From the NCBI GenBank assembly GCA_947629175.1, contig CANRCT010000015.1, positions 1 through 63,800 of the forward strand: a stretch of DNA of 63,800 nt. Direction: 5' to 3'. This stretch comes from an uncultured Muribaculaceae bacterium (GTDB lineage: Bacteria > Bacteroidota > Bacteroidia > Bacteroidales > Muribaculaceae). Below are positions 47,596 through 58,334 of the stretch, one piece after another; the stretch's first letter is position 1; each line of letters begins with the position of its first letter. The notes under the pieces were generated by a model that was not told the DNA's origin, searched no databases, and was given only the letters and a program-made list of their open reading frames with translations. The translations under genes and the position numbers were made by a program.

Positions 47596-48564
47596 TCAGC
47601 GGCCGAGCATCTTGCGCCGGGCGGTGCAGACGGCCCAGAGCAGGATGCTCGTCGGGGCATAGGAGAGCATGAGACGCATTGCGGCGCTCCGCACCGAAGG
47701 CAGTGCCTCATGCCCGGCGCGAGGCGTGCCTATGGGCAGCAGCGAGCGCCGGATCGCAAGTTTCTCTGACGTCGGCAGGCATGTGTGGCCAAGCTGCTTG
47801 AGCGCTTCGAGTTTGTAGTGGGCTATCCAGCGCATGGCGGCGGGGCGATATGTATCTGACCATGGCAGGGATGTCAGACGCTGAAGAATCCGGCGCCAGC
47901 ATTGCATTTTGGCTGAATCAGCCTGATAGCCTTTGGCGCGGCTGACTGACCCGCTGCGGATCATATAGTTGTAGATCGGTTTCCGGAGATGGGCAATCCT
48001 GGAGCAATGTTCATAGAGTTCCAGGCAAAAAGCATAGTCTTCCATGGTGACTCCTTCCTGAAAGCGGATGCCGTCAAGAATGATGCGTCTTATGATATAA
48101 CAGCATGGTGAATGTTCGACTGCATAACGCAGGGCGTAAGTGGGCCCGTCAACAATAAGGTCGGGTTTTCCGGTTAGGTTTGTCGCACGGCAGTCTCTAT
48201 CGGTATGCTCGTCGATGCCGAAAGTCAGTAAGTCAAGTCTGTCGGATTCCATGCGCTGTATCAGGAGGCCGATGCTGTCGGGCTTGATGGTATCGTCGGC
48301 GTCGATCATCATCAGATACTTCCCTCTGGCGGCTTCCAGGCCTCGGTTGCGGGCGCGTGCGGCGCCTCCGTTTGACGTATGGATAGTCCTGATACGATTG
48401 TCGGCGGCAGCCAGATCGTCGCATATTTCGGAAGATCCGTCGGTCGAGCCGTCGTCGATCAGTATGATTTCGGCATTTTCCGGGAGTTGGTTCGTCAGGC
48501 TGCCGATGCATCTTTGAAGATATGGCCTGACATTGTAGACCGGTATTACAACGCTTAATATCAT
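47596..48564 (-). CDS. Family 2 glycosyltransferase
   Basis: 322 aa GT-A fold: LSVVIPVYNVRPYLQRCIGSL, IILIDDGSTDGSSEICDDLA, SNGGAARARNRGLEAARGKYL and the metal-binding MIDADDTIKPDS. The C-terminal half is basic and helical, ending in one hydrophobic segment (MRLMLSYAPTSILLWAV). It would add one sugar to a lipid-linked cell-surface glycan. It overlaps the flippase-like gene by 4 nt. A longer in-frame start lies inside that gene and is rejected. The module is next to tRNA-Pro, but no integrase or repeat marks an insertion. Confidence 0.88.
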   Translation of the reverse strand: MILSVVIPVYNVRPYLQRCIGSLTNQLPENAEIILIDDGSTDGSSEICDDLAAADNRIRTIHTSNGGAARARNRGLEAARGKYLMMIDADDTIKPDSIGLLIQRMESDRLDLLTFGIDEHTDRDCRATNLTGKPDLIVDGPTYALRYAVEHSPCCYIIRRIILDGIRFQEGVTMEDYAFCLELYEHCSRIAHLRKPIYNYMIRSGSVSRAKGYQADSAKMQCWRRILQRLTSLPWSDTYRPAAMRWIAHYKLEALKQLGHTCLPTSEKLAIRRSLLPIGTPRAGHEALPSVRSAAMRLMLSYAPTSILLWAVCTARRKMLGR

Positions 48565-50180
48565 TTCAGGTGACTTGTTATCCGCGCTGTGAACCTGCGG
48601 AACGGTTGGATGCAGACAAACATCGCTATGGACAGAAGAATGGCGGTGGCGGAGCCGGAAACAATGATTGCGACAAGAAGCCATTTTGCTGATACGGCTG
48701 CGTTGGCTGCGAGTGCCACGCCTGTATGCGAGTGCTGAAAAAAGAGGAGGGTCAGCCCGAGGACAGCGCATCCAATGGCTGTGTGACCGGCATAGAGGCC
48801 GATGTAAGTCCATCCGAATCCCTTCATGCAGCGGGTGATCAGATAATATGGTTTCCATATCACTATGACTGCGGCTTGTGCAAGTATGAAGCCCGAAAGA
48901 ATTCCGTCGAGTCCATATCGCATTCCCAGGACAGAAGACAGTCCCAGGCTTAAAATTGTCTCCACCACTGGAGCTCCGGTGTCGGAGAACAGTCCGAAAG
49001 CATAGCGGAAAGCATCGGTCGTGAATCGTGTCAGGCCAATATACAGGATGATGCACATGAGAGCGAGAGTGTGTCGGGGAAGCAGAAACGACGGTCCGAG
49101 CCAAAGTGTCACAAACGGCGGTGCAAGCAGGTATATGTTGATTACCAGAATTGCCGAAAGAAAAAATCTTGCCGAAAAGATTTCGGCGAAAACGCTGCGT
49201 ATTTTAGTCTGATCGCCTTCGGCCACAAGGTTCCCCACGCTTGGATTGGCGGAGTCGAACAGCGCTCCCATCAGTCTCTCCCCGCCACGTATTATGATGT
49301 AATAGTTGATATAGGCTGTCACCGATGCGAGTGAACCGAACGCGTAGATGATGAGCGGAGTGCCGTATTCAATCGAGAAACCGGCAATTTTATGAAAGAA
49401 GAGCTGGCGTACTTTAAGTTCTATATCCGGGAATCGTCGGCGTAGCGTGTGAAACCGTTCCTTTGAAGATTTGAGATATGGAAAGGATCGCCTGACGGCC
49501 AGATCCACGGCCCAGGCTCCGGCTGCGGCGAATGTGCCTTCGAGTATCAGCCACCAGATGTATCCGTCGGTCAATCGGCTTACGGCCCACATCTGTACGA
49601 GTGTCTTCACTATCATGACCGTCCTATAGCTCAGGCACACTTTATAGTCTTGCTGGTCGGCCGTGAGGAGAACCTGCCGATAATTCACGAAATATCCGAG
49701 AAGCGCACTCCACAGCATCACTCCGAATGAGGCATAGGCGTACCACAGCGGCAGTGTCATGGTCTCGAAAATCAATGGGAAAAATGCCATCAGGAGAGTC
49801 GCCCCGCCTCCGATGATAGCCGCGATGCGCCGGTAAATGGCGCCTTGCAGCGATATTATCGACGATATCAGTCGCCGATCGCCGTCCATCAGTGGCCGGT
49901 AGAGAGAGAAACCTATTGCTGCTCCGATGCCGAGTTCCGCTATGTTGAGCGCCTGAAGAAGGTTTGACGCAGTAGAGTTGAGGCCGAGTATGTCCGCGCC
50001 AAGATGGGCCAGAAATACTTTGCGCGAGAAGAACTCCAGCGTCAGCATGACGATGAAATAGGCTGAGGCCACAGCGCTGTTGCGGACACTGTTGCGTGTA
50101 CGGGATGCGCAACGGCAGTACGCGGGCTGAGGATTGTCGTCTTTCGCCGATATGGTTGCTGTCATTTCCGGACGTTCCAT
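48561..50180 (-). CDS. Wzx-like polysaccharide flippase (MOP superfamily)
   Basis: 539 aa with about twelve to fourteen helices. Typical MATE/Wzx-like N-terminus: RNSVRNSAVASAYFIVMLTLEFFSRKVFLAHLGADILGLNS (read as blocks), then LLQALNIAELGIGAAIGFSLY and a central YGTPLIIYAFGSLASVTAYINYYIII. It should move lipid-linked glycan repeats across the inner membrane. It is the upstream partner of the GT2 gene. The ATG ending at 50180 is preferred; a GTG 8 codons upstream is possible. No clear TAnnTTTG box lies before it. Confidence 0.85.
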   Translation of the reverse strand: MERPEMTATISAKDDNPQPAYCRCASRTRNSVRNSAVASAYFIVMLTLEFFSRKVFLAHLGADILGLNSTASNLLQALNIAELGIGAAIGFSLYRPLMDGDRRLISSIISLQGAIYRRIAAIIGGGATLLMAFFPLIFETMTLPLWYAYASFGVMLWSALLGYFVNYRQVLLTADQQDYKVCLSYRTVMIVKTLVQMWAVSRLTDGYIWWLILEGTFAAAGAWAVDLAVRRSFPYLKSSKERFHTLRRRFPDIELKVRQLFFHKIAGFSIEYGTPLIIYAFGSLASVTAYINYYIIIRGGERLMGALFDSANPSVGNLVAEGDQTKIRSVFAEIFSARFFLSAILVINIYLLAPPFVTLWLGPSFLLPRHTLALMCIILYIGLTRFTTDAFRYAFGLFSDTGAPVVETILSLGLSSVLGMRYGLDGILSGFILAQAAVIVIWKPYYLITRCMKGFGWTYIGLYAGHTAIGCAVLGLTLLFFQHSHTGVALAANAAVSAKWLLVAIIVSGSATAILLSIAMFVCIQPFRRFTARITSHLK

Positions 50181-50345
50181 GATAGGATAACGCGGCGCCC
50201 TCACCTTTATTACATGAATTTCAAATAAGAGAGATATTGATTAAATAATGGTAAATAAGGTTAACTAACTGTTAATTTCATGTGTCATCCCCTCCCGAAG
50301 CGTGAAATATGGGCCAAACAGAGCGCTTTAATGGAAAATATGTTG
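50181..50345. other. A/T-rich divergent intergenic stretch
   Basis: This holds the start regions of the flippase and rimP transcripts. A short palindrome TTAAC-TAACT-GTTAA and ACATGAA/TTCATGT pairs are visible, but I cannot assign them a role. Confidence 0.4.
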
Positions 50346-50353
50346 TAACTTTG
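50346..50353 (+). promoter_or_regulatory. -7 box of the rimP-nusA-infB operon
   Basis: TAACTTTG lies 87 nt before the rimP ATG. The leader carries a GGAGG/CCTCC inverted repeat (50371-50395). Confidence 0.55.
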
Positions 50354-50440
50354 CAACACCAAGCAGTCGCGGAGGAGGCCAGAGAGCTTCCTCCTTTTGT
50401 TTACGGCTGCGCAATCATAAACCGAACCAACCGACTACAG

Positions 50441-50917
50441 ATGATAGACAGACAGCGACTGACCAGGACGGTGGAGGAGGCGCTTGAAGGCACCGACCTC
50501 TTTCTGGTGGATGTGGACGTTACCCCCGACAACCGTATCACGGTGGAGATCGACAGCTCTGAAGGCGTTGATATCGACACGTGTGTGGAACTTTCGCGCA
50601 AAATCGAGGCTGCTTTTGACCGCGATGCCGAGGACTATGAACTGGAAGTGGGGTCGGCCGGACTGACTTCGCCGCTCAAGGTCAAGGGACAGTTTGACAA
50701 AAACATCGGCCACGAGGTGGAGGTGATGATGCGCGAAGGGGGCAAAAAGCTTTGCGGAGTGCTCCGTTCGGTCAGCGACGATATGTCGGAGATCACCATT
50801 ACGGTCAGCCGCAAGGTGCGTCCGGAAGGGAAGAAAAAGCCGGTGATGGTGGAGGAGACGATACCCGTGAGGATCGCCGACACAAACCGCATCACTCCCG
50901 TTCTGGACTTCAAGTGA
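50441..50917 (+). CDS. rimP: Ribosome maturation factor RimP
   Basis: 158 aa. It assists 30S subunit maturation. Signatures are VDVDVTPDNRITVEIDSSEGVDIDTC (in blocks), ELSRKIEAAFDRDAEDYELEVGSAGL and the SH3-like C-terminus (GKKLCGVLRSVSDD, IPVRIADTNRITP). The start MIDRQRL is used because the frame upstream crosses the promoter. It is the first gene of the conserved rimP-nusA-infB set, 59 nt ahead of nusA. Confidence 0.93.
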   Translation: MIDRQRLTRTVEEALEGTDLFLVDVDVTPDNRITVEIDSSEGVDIDTCVELSRKIEAAFDRDAEDYELEVGSAGLTSPLKVKGQFDKNIGHEVEVMMREGGKKLCGVLRSVSDDMSEITITVSRKVRPEGKKKPVMVEETIPVRIADTNRITPVLDFK

Positions 50918-50976
50918 ATTACCGCTCAAACTCAATACAGATACAATAAAATAAAATCCACAAGATATTACCGGTT

Positions 50977-52269
50977 ATGGCAAAGAAAGAGGAAACTCCC
51001 AATCTGGTGGCATGTTTCGCCGAATTCAAGGAGCTCAAGAATATCGACAAGATCACGATGATCAATGTGCTTGAGGAATCGTTCCGCAACGTGCTGGCGA
51101 AGATGTTCGGCACTGACGTTAATCTCGATGTGATCCTCAACCCCGACAAGGGCGACGTGCAGATCTTCCAGAATCTCGAAGTGGTGGAGGACGGCACCGT
51201 CACCGATCCCAACCTGCAGATAGGTCTGACCGACGCCAAGGCCGATCAGGATCCCGACGCTGAGATCGGCGACGAGCACACACGCGAGATATTCTTCGCC
51301 GACTTCGGGCGCCGCGCCATCCTCAACCTGCGTCAGACGCTTCAGTCGAAGATCCTCGATCTGCAGAAGGAGGCTATCTACGACAAGTTCAAGGAACTGG
51401 AGGGCGAGCTCGTGACCGGCGAGGTCTATCAGACCTGGGCGCGCGAGACTCTGCTTCTCGACGATGACAAGAACGAGCTTCTCCTTCCCAAAAGCGAGTC
51501 GATACCCGGCGACTTCTTCCGCAAGGGCGAGACTGTGAGAGCCGTTGTGGCCAACGTCGACAACAAGAACAATAATCCCAAGATCACCGTAAGCCGCACC
51601 AACGAGAATTTCCTGCGCCGTCTCTTCGAGCTTGAAGTGCCCGAGATCCACGACGGCCTGATCAGCATCCGCGCCGTGGCCCGCATACCGGGAGAGCGCG
51701 CCAAGATCGCTGTGGAGAGCTACGACGAGCGTATTGATCCCGTAGGAGCCTGCGTGGGTGTCAAGGGATCGCGCATCCACGGCATCGTGCGCGAGCTCCG
51801 CAACGAAAATATCGACGTGATCAACTACACGTCGAATCCGTCGCTGTTCATACAGCGTGCCCTCAGCCCCGCCCGCGTGTCGACCATCCGCATCGACGAG
51901 GAGGAGAAGAAGGCCGAGGTGTTCCTCCGTCCCGAGGAGGTGTCTCTTGCCATTGGCAAGCAGGGCCTCAATATCAAACTCGCCTCGATGCTTACGGGTT
52001 ATGTGATCGACGTATACCGCGAGAGCGACGAGGTGCAGGAAGAGGATATCTACCTCGACGAGTTCAAGGACGAGATCGATCCCTGGGTTATCGAGACCCT
52101 CAAGAATATGGGACTGGTCACAGCCAAGAACGTGCTGGCTATGCCGCGTCAGGAGATCATCGACAAGGCCGACCTCGAAGAGTCGACCGTCGACCAGCTG
52201 CTGCAGGTGCTCCGCGCCGAGTTCGAGGATACCCCCGAAGGCGACGCCGAGGCCGACGCACAGGCCTGA
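50977..52269 (+). CDS. nusA: Transcription termination/antitermination factor NusA
   Basis: 430 aa. N-terminal RNAP-binding domain (MITNVLEESF-like, here ITMINVLEESFRNVLAKMFG), then an S1 domain (LVTGEVYQTWARE, FFRKGETVRAVVANV) and two KH domains (IAVESYDERIDPVGACVGVKG, RPEEVSLAIGKQGLNIKLAS). A C-terminal acidic tail with a helix-hairpin-like LVTAKNVLAMPRQEII follows. Length is the short Bacteroidota form. infB follows after 63 nt. Confidence 0.95.
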   Translation: MAKKEETPNLVACFAEFKELKNIDKITMINVLEESFRNVLAKMFGTDVNLDVILNPDKGDVQIFQNLEVVEDGTVTDPNLQIGLTDAKADQDPDAEIGDEHTREIFFADFGRRAILNLRQTLQSKILDLQKEAIYDKFKELEGELVTGEVYQTWARETLLLDDDKNELLLPKSESIPGDFFRKGETVRAVVANVDNKNNNPKITVSRTNENFLRRLFELEVPEIHDGLISIRAVARIPGERAKIAVESYDERIDPVGACVGVKGSRIHGIVRELRNENIDVINYTSNPSLFIQRALSPARVSTIRIDEEEKKAEVFLRPEEVSLAIGKQGLNIKLASMLTGYVIDVYRESDEVQEEDIYLDEFKDEIDPWVIETLKNMGLVTAKNVLAMPRQEIIDKADLEESTVDQLLQVLRAEFEDTPEGDAEADAQA

Positions 52270-52332
52270 CCGAAGAGCTCCGGGCTGTGACAACTCTCCT
52301 CCAACAAACAATAAAAACTGTCAAAACATTAT

Positions 52333-55296
52333 ATGGCGAGAACGAAAATCAGTAAAATAGCAAAGGACTTCAACGTGGCCCTCCCCACGCTGATCGACTT
52401 TTTGCACAAGAAAGGCATCACCATCGAGGATAATCCCAACGCACGCATCGACGACAGCGTGCTCGACATCATCGTCAAGGAATACCAGACCGACAGAGCC
52501 CAGAAAACCAAGAGCGACAATCTTTCGGGCGAGCGTCACAAGCCCAGAGACCGTCAGCCGGAGCAGCGTCAGGCTCCGGAGATAAGGATCGAGGCGCCTG
52601 TACAGCAGGGTCCGAAGGTAGTAGGACACATAGATCTTGGCGGTCGACGCCCGGTGGTCACGGAGCCTTCCCGACCGGCCGCAGAGCCAGTGGCGCCGGA
52701 AGCGGCCGGCAAGCCTGAAAAGACTGTCGCCGAACCCGCCAAACCCGTGGCCAAGCCCGCGGAGCCCGCAGTCGTGGAGAAGCCCGCTGCTCCGGAGCCG
52801 TCAGCTGAAGTTTCGGAGACTCGCAGTCAGCCGGCAGAAGCCTCTCCCGCTGCTGCAAAGGCCGACGAACCCTCGGCACAGCCCCGTACAGAGACTGCCC
52901 AGGAGGCTCCCAAAGCTGCCGCCCCTGCCGCAAAGGCTGCCGCGCCGGAAGAGAAGCCGGCTGCAGCAGGCGTTAAGGAGAAAGCTCCGGTGACGGCTGC
53001 CGCGACGACGTCCGATGATTCGGGATCGGAAGCCGTGTTCAGTCCGAATGCCCGCCCGACGCTCAACATCAACGTCGTGGGCAAGATTGATCTTTCGGCC
53101 ATCAACCAGTCGACGCGCCCGCGCCGCAAAAGCAAAGAGGAGAAGCGCAATGACCGTATAGCCGCAAGCCGTCAGGGCCAGGGCGCAGCCGTAGGAGGAG
53201 GAACGGCTGCATCGGGCGACCGCAAGAAACGCAAACGTATCGGAGGCAAAGAGAAGATCGACATAGAAAAGACCGCACAGCAGGCTGCACAGAATGGCGG
53301 CGGACAGCGCCAGAACCAGCAGAAAGGCGAGCGTGACCGCCAGCGCGGACGCGACCGTCAGCGCCACGGCTCTCAGCAGCATGCCGAGGTGACCGAGGAG
53401 GATGTTCAAAAACAGGTCAAGGAGACTCTCGCCCGACTGACCAACAAGGACAAAGGCCTCAAGAAAGCCGCCAAATGGCGTAAGGAGAAAAAAGAGATCA
53501 ACGCGGAGCGTGAGCGCGAGGCCCACGAACTGGAGGAGGCCGAAAGCCGTGTGCTGAAGCTGACGGAGTTTGTGACTGCCAACGATCTGGCCTCGCTGAT
53601 GGACGTCCCCGTCAACAAGGTCATCGGCACATGTATGAGCCTCGGTGTGATGGTCAGCATCAACCAGCGTCTCGACGCAGAGACGATCAATATCGTGGCC
53701 GAGGAGTTCGGTTTCGAGACCGAATATGTGTCGGCCGAAGTGGTCGAGGCGATCAACCAGGAGGAAGATACGGAGGACCAGCTCGTCAACCGTCCGCCTA
53801 TCGTGACCGTCATGGGTCATGTCGACCACGGCAAGACCTCGCTGCTCGACTATATCCGCAAGGCAAATGTGATCGCCGGCGAGGCCGGAGGCATCACACA
53901 GCATATCGGCGCCTACAACGTGAAGCTTGCCGACGGACGCCATATCACGTTCCTCGACACTCCCGGCCACGAGGCATTCACCGCCATGCGTGCCCGAGGC
54001 GCAAAGGTGACGGATATCTGTATCATCATTGTCGCAGCCGACGACAACGTAATGCCCCAGACCGTCGAAGCCATCAATCACGCATCGGCTGCCGGCGTGC
54101 CTATAGTGTTTGCTATCAATAAGATCGATAAGCCGGCCGCCAATCCTGAAAAGGTGAAGGAGGAGCTGGCCAACATGAATTACCTCGTGGAGGAATGGGG
54201 CGGCAAATACCAGTCGCAGGATATCTCAGCCAAGAAAGGCACGGGTGTCGAAGAGCTTATGGAGAAGGTGCTCCTCGAAGCCGAGATGCTTGAGCTCAAG
54301 GCTAATCCCGACCGGCGTGCCACCGGCTCTATCATAGAGTCGTCGCTCGACAAGGGCCGCGGATACGTGGCTACGGTGCTCGTGCAGAACGGTACGCTCC
54401 GCGTCGGCGACGTCATACTCGCCGGAACGCATTTCGGACGCATCAAGGCGATGTTCAACGAGCGCAACCAGCGCATCAAGGAGGCCGGACCCTCCGAACC
54501 GGCCCTGATACTCGGCCTCAACGGCGCCCCGACTGCCGGCGACACGTTCAACGTCATGGAGTCGGAGCCCGAAGCCCGCGAGATAGCCAACAAGCGCGAG
54601 CAGCTGCAGCGCGAGCAGGGCGCCCGCACCAAGAAGATACTCACTCTGGAGGATATCGGCCGCCGCCGAGCCATAGGCAACTTCCAGGAACTCAATATCA
54701 TCGTCAAGGGCGACGTGGACGGCTCGATAGAGGCGCTGAGCGATTCGCTCATCAAGCTCTCGACAGAGGAGATACAGGTCAATGTGCTCCACAAGGCTGT
54801 CGGAGAGATCTCGGAGAGCGATGTCACTCTCGCAGCCGCATCCGATGCCATCATCATCGGTTTCCAGGTGCGTCCGTCGCAGGCGGCGCGTCGCGAGGCC
54901 GAGCGTGAGGGCGTGCAGATACGTCTCTATTCGGTCATCTACCAGGCCATAGAGGAGGTGAAGGATGCCATGGAGGGCATGCTTGCTCCGGAGATCAAGG
55001 AAGAGGTGACCGGCACTGCCGAAGTGCTTCAGACTTACAAGATCTCGAAGGTGGGCACGGTGGCCGGATGTATCGTGCGCGAGGGCAAGATCAAGCGTTC
55101 GTGCAAGGTGCGCGTGATCCGCGGAGGCATCGTGCGCCATACAGGCGAACTCGGATCTCTCAAACGTTTCAAGGACGATGTCAAGGAGGTGCTTTCGGGC
55201 TACGACTGCGGTCTTAACATCAACAACTACAACGATATCCAGGAGGGCGACATGATCGAGGCCTTCGAGGAGGTTGAGGTGAAGAAGACGCTTTGA
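52333..55296 (+). CDS. infB: Translation initiation factor IF-2
   Basis: 987 aa. An IF2_N motif is at the start ([21 protein letters not shown]), followed by a long Ala/Pro/Lys/Glu-rich linker and a second IF2_N motif (~395-450). The GTPase has G1 GHVDHGKT at 495-502, G3 DTPGHEAF and G4 NKID. Domains II-IV follow with [19 protein letters not shown] and the C-terminal fMet-tRNA-binding [18 protein letters not shown]. Essential factor that delivers initiator tRNA to the 30S subunit. Confidence 0.96.
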   Translation: MARTKISKIAKDFNVALPTLIDFLHKKGITIEDNPNARIDDSVLDIIVKEYQTDRAQKTKSDNLSGERHKPRDRQPEQRQAPEIRIEAPVQQGPKVVGHIDLGGRRPVVTEPSRPAAEPVAPEAAGKPEKTVAEPAKPVAKPAEPAVVEKPAAPEPSAEVSETRSQPAEASPAAAKADEPSAQPRTETAQEAPKAAAPAAKAAAPEEKPAAAGVKEKAPVTAAATTSDDSGSEAVFSPNARPTLNINVVGKIDLSAINQSTRPRRKSKEEKRNDRIAASRQGQGAAVGGGTAASGDRKKRKRIGGKEKIDIEKTAQQAAQNGGGQRQNQQKGERDRQRGRDRQRHGSQQHAEVTEEDVQKQVKETLARLTNKDKGLKKAAKWRKEKKEINAEREREAHELEEAESRVLKLTEFVTANDLASLMDVPVNKVIGTCMSLGVMVSINQRLDAETINIVAEEFGFETEYVSAEVVEAINQEEDTEDQLVNRPPIVTVMGHVDHGKTSLLDYIRKANVIAGEAGGITQHIGAYNVKLADGRHITFLDTPGHEAFTAMRARGAKVTDICIIIVAADDNVMPQTVEAINHASAAGVPIVFAINKIDKPAANPEKVKEELANMNYLVEEWGGKYQSQDISAKKGTGVEELMEKVLLEAEMLELKANPDRRATGSIIESSLDKGRGYVATVLVQNGTLRVGDVILAGTHFGRIKAMFNERNQRIKEAGPSEPALILGLNGAPTAGDTFNVMESEPEAREIANKREQLQREQGARTKKILTLEDIGRRRAIGNFQELNIIVKGDVDGSIEALSDSLIKLSTEEIQVNVLHKAVGEISESDVTLAAASDAIIIGFQVRPSQAARREAEREGVQIRLYSVIYQAIEEVKDAMEGMLAPEIKEEVTGTAEVLQTYKISKVGTVAGCIVREGKIKRSCKVRVIRGGIVRHTGELGSLKRFKDDVKEVLSGYDCGLNINNYNDIQEGDMIEAFEEVEVKKTL

Positions 55297-55721
55297 CAGC
55301 ACATATAAATATCGGATCCAATATCGGCGACCGTCTGGCTCTAATAGGGCGGGCGGTCGCTGCCTTATGCAGGCGTTTTCCGGGTGCCGCTGTAAGTGGG
55401 CCGGTTGAGTCGGAGCCGTGGGGTTTCGACAGCCCGAATACGTTTGTCAATGTCGGTGTGATGATAGAGTGCGATCTTGGCCCGGAGAGTCTCCTGTCGG
55501 TGTTGCTTGAGATCGAACGTTCGGTAGGGAACGGCATATCCCACCGCGACTCGGCCGGCCGATATGCCGACAGGCCGATTGACATAGATCTGATAGATTA
55601 CGGTCGTATGGTATACCTGAGCCGACAGCTGACGCTGCCGCATCCGTGGGCTTCGGAGAGGCCTTTTGTCATGGGGCCTCTGCTGGAGCTGGAGCCGGAT
55701 TACCGCAGTCCGCTCGATTGA
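55293..55721 (+). CDS. folK: HPPK: dihydropteridine pyrophosphokinase
   Basis: 142 aa, slightly short for FolK. It transfers pyrophosphate from ATP to hydroxymethyl-dihydropterin in folate synthesis. Motifs are [39 protein letters not shown] and the signature [12 protein letters not shown], then [24 protein letters not shown]. The start is TTG in a TTGA overlap with the infB stop; there is no ATG before the first conserved residues. Translation is therefore coupled to infB. Confidence 0.9.
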   Translation: MTAHINIGSNIGDRLALIGRAVAALCRRFPGAAVSGPVESEPWGFDSPNTFVNVGVMIECDLGPESLLSVLLEIERSVGNGISHRDSAGRYADRPIDIDLIDYGRMVYLSRQLTLPHPWASERPFVMGPLLELEPDYRSPLD

Positions 55722-55743
55722 GCCGCTGCAAGGAGGGAAGCGG

Positions 55744-58299
55744 TCAGTAGGAGAACGACAGGGCGTCGACCCACAGGGTGCTTCCGCTGTAGGTGGATGT
55801 GACGGGGTCTGCCACGGTCACCACGCCTTCGGTCTCTTCGGCGATAGTGCCTACAGCTGTCGACGATGCGAGGAGCACCTTCACTTTTGTGGCCTTGACG
55901 CCAAACATCGAATAGGAAAGGGGCACAGTAAACGCCGTGTAGCCCGTTGCTACCGGTAGAGTCGCCTCCGCACGCGCGATAGTCACCTCCGTTCCGTCGG
56001 CCACGCCGATCACTTCCACTCTGACGAGTCCCTGCTCGCTTATGCCTGGAGCGGCCGGGATGTATTTGTAGAAGCCGTTGAGAGCCGTAGGACGGGAAGA
56101 GAACTCCAGTCCTTCGTCGTAGGTCTCCGTGAGGGTCGGCGGATCGAACCGGTAGGAGCCGAGGAAAAGGCGCCCCGCCGAGCGGTGTCCGGGCCGGGGG
56201 ATGTTGAGGCTGTAGTCGGTGTAGGGTGTGCCTGTCTGACGGTAGTCGGGGATCTCGGGACCGTCAATATCCCACCCGACGCTCTGTATCTTCACTCCGT
56301 AGGAGTTCTGGTAGGCGTCGATCACCGCTTCGGTCGACGGCTGCATATACCAGGTGTTGTGGCGTGCGGCCGATGTGCAGAATGTCTTGGCGTTGACATT
56401 GGCCCATTTAAGCGGCACTTCCTGTTTTAGGCTCACGCGGTTTTGCCGGTTGAAGATTCCCACTATGGTCTGCGAGTATCGGCCTCCGCTCGGAAGGTCG
56501 CGGTATCTGACGGATTCGCGACGGTCCTCAAAATCGGCGTTGGGTAGTTCGGCGGCTTTTTCTGTGGTTATGGTAACCGGCGCGGTGAAGTCGCTGATGT
56601 CGCGTGGCTGCGCGAGTACTGTGGCCCGGAGTGTGTATCTGGTGTCGGCTTTCAGGCCTGTGACGATAATCTGGCCGTTCTCTTCATTGCGCGAGAGCTG
56701 CAGTGTGGGCTCGTTTCCGGCGTAGATCGATGCCGTGCGGGTGATATAGGCTGTGAGTTCAGGCATCTGCGGCTCTATTCTTATGACGGCGCTGTGGGCG
56801 AACGCGTCGACATTGATGCCGAACGCTGGCGCTTTGCGCCGTATAGTGGCTGTCGTCTTGACCGCTCCGCAGTAGATGATCCGTGCGCTGATATCAGCCT
56901 GTCCGGAGGGCACATCGAAAGTAATCGAGGCGCCGGTGCCGTCGGCGTCGGGGATCCTTCTGATGGAGGCAGGGCTGATCCACTGGCCGTTCTCCGACAG
57001 CAGCTCCACCCCGAGGTCGGGGAGCGACGCGTCGGCAGGCAGTGAAAGATGCATCGTGCAGCTGTCGACGCCCATGACTGCGTCGCTCACCGACGTGAGG
57101 CCTACGTCGACGCTTCCTAACTCCACGGCGAGGATGGCGGGTTCAGACTCGATGTTGGCCACGGTGCGTGCCTGAAGCTGGAAGCGGTGCTGCGGCAGGC
57201 CCGGTATTGTCCGGAGCCGTGGTATTACATCGGTGAAGTCCACCGTCATCAGTCCCTCTGACCGTGACAGTGACAGTCCGAGAGAGTTCATGGTCTGGAG
57301 GTCGGTGGCCGATGCTTCTATGAGGTTCACTTCGGCCGGCCAGCCGGCCGAAAGGAGCGACGGCGAGTTGGTGCTGAGATAGAGGCCGCGCAGCTGAGTG
57401 CCGTCGACCGATGCAATGATCCGGCCGGAGGGGGCGGCGCCTTCGGTCACTTGCAGGGGCGTGCCGTCGGCAAAGCCCTCGCACTGTATTCTTGGCACCG
57501 TAGCGTCAAGAAGTTCCGGCGTCAGACGTATTGCGACGTCGTCCGATGAGATCCGAGGGTCGAGCGACAGAGTGACGACCGGCGCTTCCTGGCCGTCGGT
57601 CGAGATGGTCAGCGTGGCCGTATAGCAGTGGCGGGGCAGGGCATTCTTGATGCTGGTCATGTAGACGGAGCAGCTGCGCCCGTCGGGCAGCGTCAGGTCG
57701 AGGCTTACGTCGATGTCGCCGGGCCGAAGATATATGCAGCGCTTTTCGCCCGACGAGAAGCTCACGTAGCGTCCGCCATGGCTGTGGAACGTCACAGAGC
57801 ACTCCGTGAAGTAGTCGCTGAAGCCGTCGGCGAAGTCGACGTCGAGCATCGTGTTGGCGAGCGAACAGACTATCTCCGGCCTGGCCGTCTCTCCTCCGGC
57901 AACAGTGAATTCGGTCGTTCCGAAAAAATACGGACAGTCAAATCCCTCGGTCATGTCGGCAGCGGAGCCGACGGTAAGGGTATATGTCCCGGCCAGAAAG
58001 GGCTGGTCGGCGGGAAAATCGGCCATCGAGGGCCACGATCGAGACAGCGATCCGTCGGCTGTGGAGAGTTGTCCCCCGAGCTCCTCCGGAAGCGGAGGCT
58101 CGCCTACGGTGGTCTGCGGGGATCCGTTGCCGGTGTCGACAGTCGGATCCACCGTGATGAACGGATTGATGAGGCCGCTGTCGTTGACGGGCGATGACGA
58201 TTCGGAAGAGCAGCTGCCGAGGATTGTCAGGATGGCGGCGGCGAGAGCGGCTGTAATGAAGCGATATGAATGAGTCAATGTCGGACGGTTGTTTATCAA
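55744..58299 (-). CDS. Large DUF4493/PCMD surface lipoprotein
   Basis: 851 aa. Lipoprotein signal ends TILGSC (C30). A DUF4493-type N-terminal domain covers ~70-270 (MADFPADQPFLAGTYTLTVGS, GFDCPYFFGTTEFTVAGGETA, TMLDVDFADGFSDYF). Fn3-like beta sandwiches follow (LKADTRYTLRATVLAQPRDI). The C-terminal ~250 residues match the PCMD domain, putative carbohydrate metabolism (LPNADFEDRRE, WANVNAKTFCTSAARHNTWYMQPS, RLFLGSYRFD, TLWVDALSFSY). Both domains are typical of gut Bacteroidota surface proteins; a glycan-binding role is suspected. The start is TTG; no ATG occurs before the lipobox. Confidence 0.85.
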   Translation of the reverse strand: MINNRPTLTHSYRFITAALAAAILTILGSCSSESSSPVNDSGLINPFITVDPTVDTGNGSPQTTVGEPPLPEELGGQLSTADGSLSRSWPSMADFPADQPFLAGTYTLTVGSAADMTEGFDCPYFFGTTEFTVAGGETARPEIVCSLANTMLDVDFADGFSDYFTECSVTFHSHGGRYVSFSSGEKRCIYLRPGDIDVSLDLTLPDGRSCSVYMTSIKNALPRHCYTATLTISTDGQEAPVVTLSLDPRISSDDVAIRLTPELLDATVPRIQCEGFADGTPLQVTEGAAPSGRIIASVDGTQLRGLYLSTNSPSLLSAGWPAEVNLIEASATDLQTMNSLGLSLSRSEGLMTVDFTDVIPRLRTIPGLPQHRFQLQARTVANIESEPAILAVELGSVDVGLTSVSDAVMGVDSCTMHLSLPADASLPDLGVELLSENGQWISPASIRRIPDADGTGASITFDVPSGQADISARIIYCGAVKTTATIRRKAPAFGINVDAFAHSAVIRIEPQMPELTAYITRTASIYAGNEPTLQLSRNEENGQIIVTGLKADTRYTLRATVLAQPRDISDFTAPVTITTEKAAELPNADFEDRRESVRYRDLPSGGRYSQTIVGIFNRQNRVSLKQEVPLKWANVNAKTFCTSAARHNTWYMQPSTEAVIDAYQNSYGVKIQSVGWDIDGPEIPDYRQTGTPYTDYSLNIPRPGHRSAGRLFLGSYRFDPPTLTETYDEGLEFSSRPTALNGFYKYIPAAPGISEQGLVRVEVIGVADGTEVTIARAEATLPVATGYTAFTVPLSYSMFGVKATKVKVLLASSTAVGTIAEETEGVVTVADPVTSTYSGSTLWVDALSFSY

Positions 58300-58306
58300 A
58301 AGACCG

Positions 58307-58314
58307 TAAAGTTA
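58307..58314 (-). promoter_or_regulatory. -7-like box of the DUF4493/PCMD gene
   Basis: The minus strand reads TAACTTTA, one mismatch from TAnnTTTG, 7 nt before the TTG start. Confidence 0.4.
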
Positions 58315-58334
58315 ATAAATATAGGTTAACCGGA

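Noticed and set aside
47352-50180. Genomic island inserted at tRNA-Pro
   Set aside because: There is no integrase and no direct repeat of the tRNA 3' end beyond the GT2/flippase genes, so an att-site call is not supported.
50354-50440. A rimP-leader-type regulatory RNA
   Set aside because: Only a short GGAGG/CCTCC repeat is visible, and the known rimP leader RNA family is gammaproteobacterial.
50968-52311. Antisense frame of 447 codons opposite nusA
   Set aside because: nusA is beyond doubt on the plus strand and the antisense protein has shadow-type Val/Leu/His composition.
52801-54081. Antisense frame of 426 codons opposite infB
   Set aside because: It is a shadow of the Ala/Pro/Glu-rich IF-2 linker and GTPase region; it has no domain or promoter.
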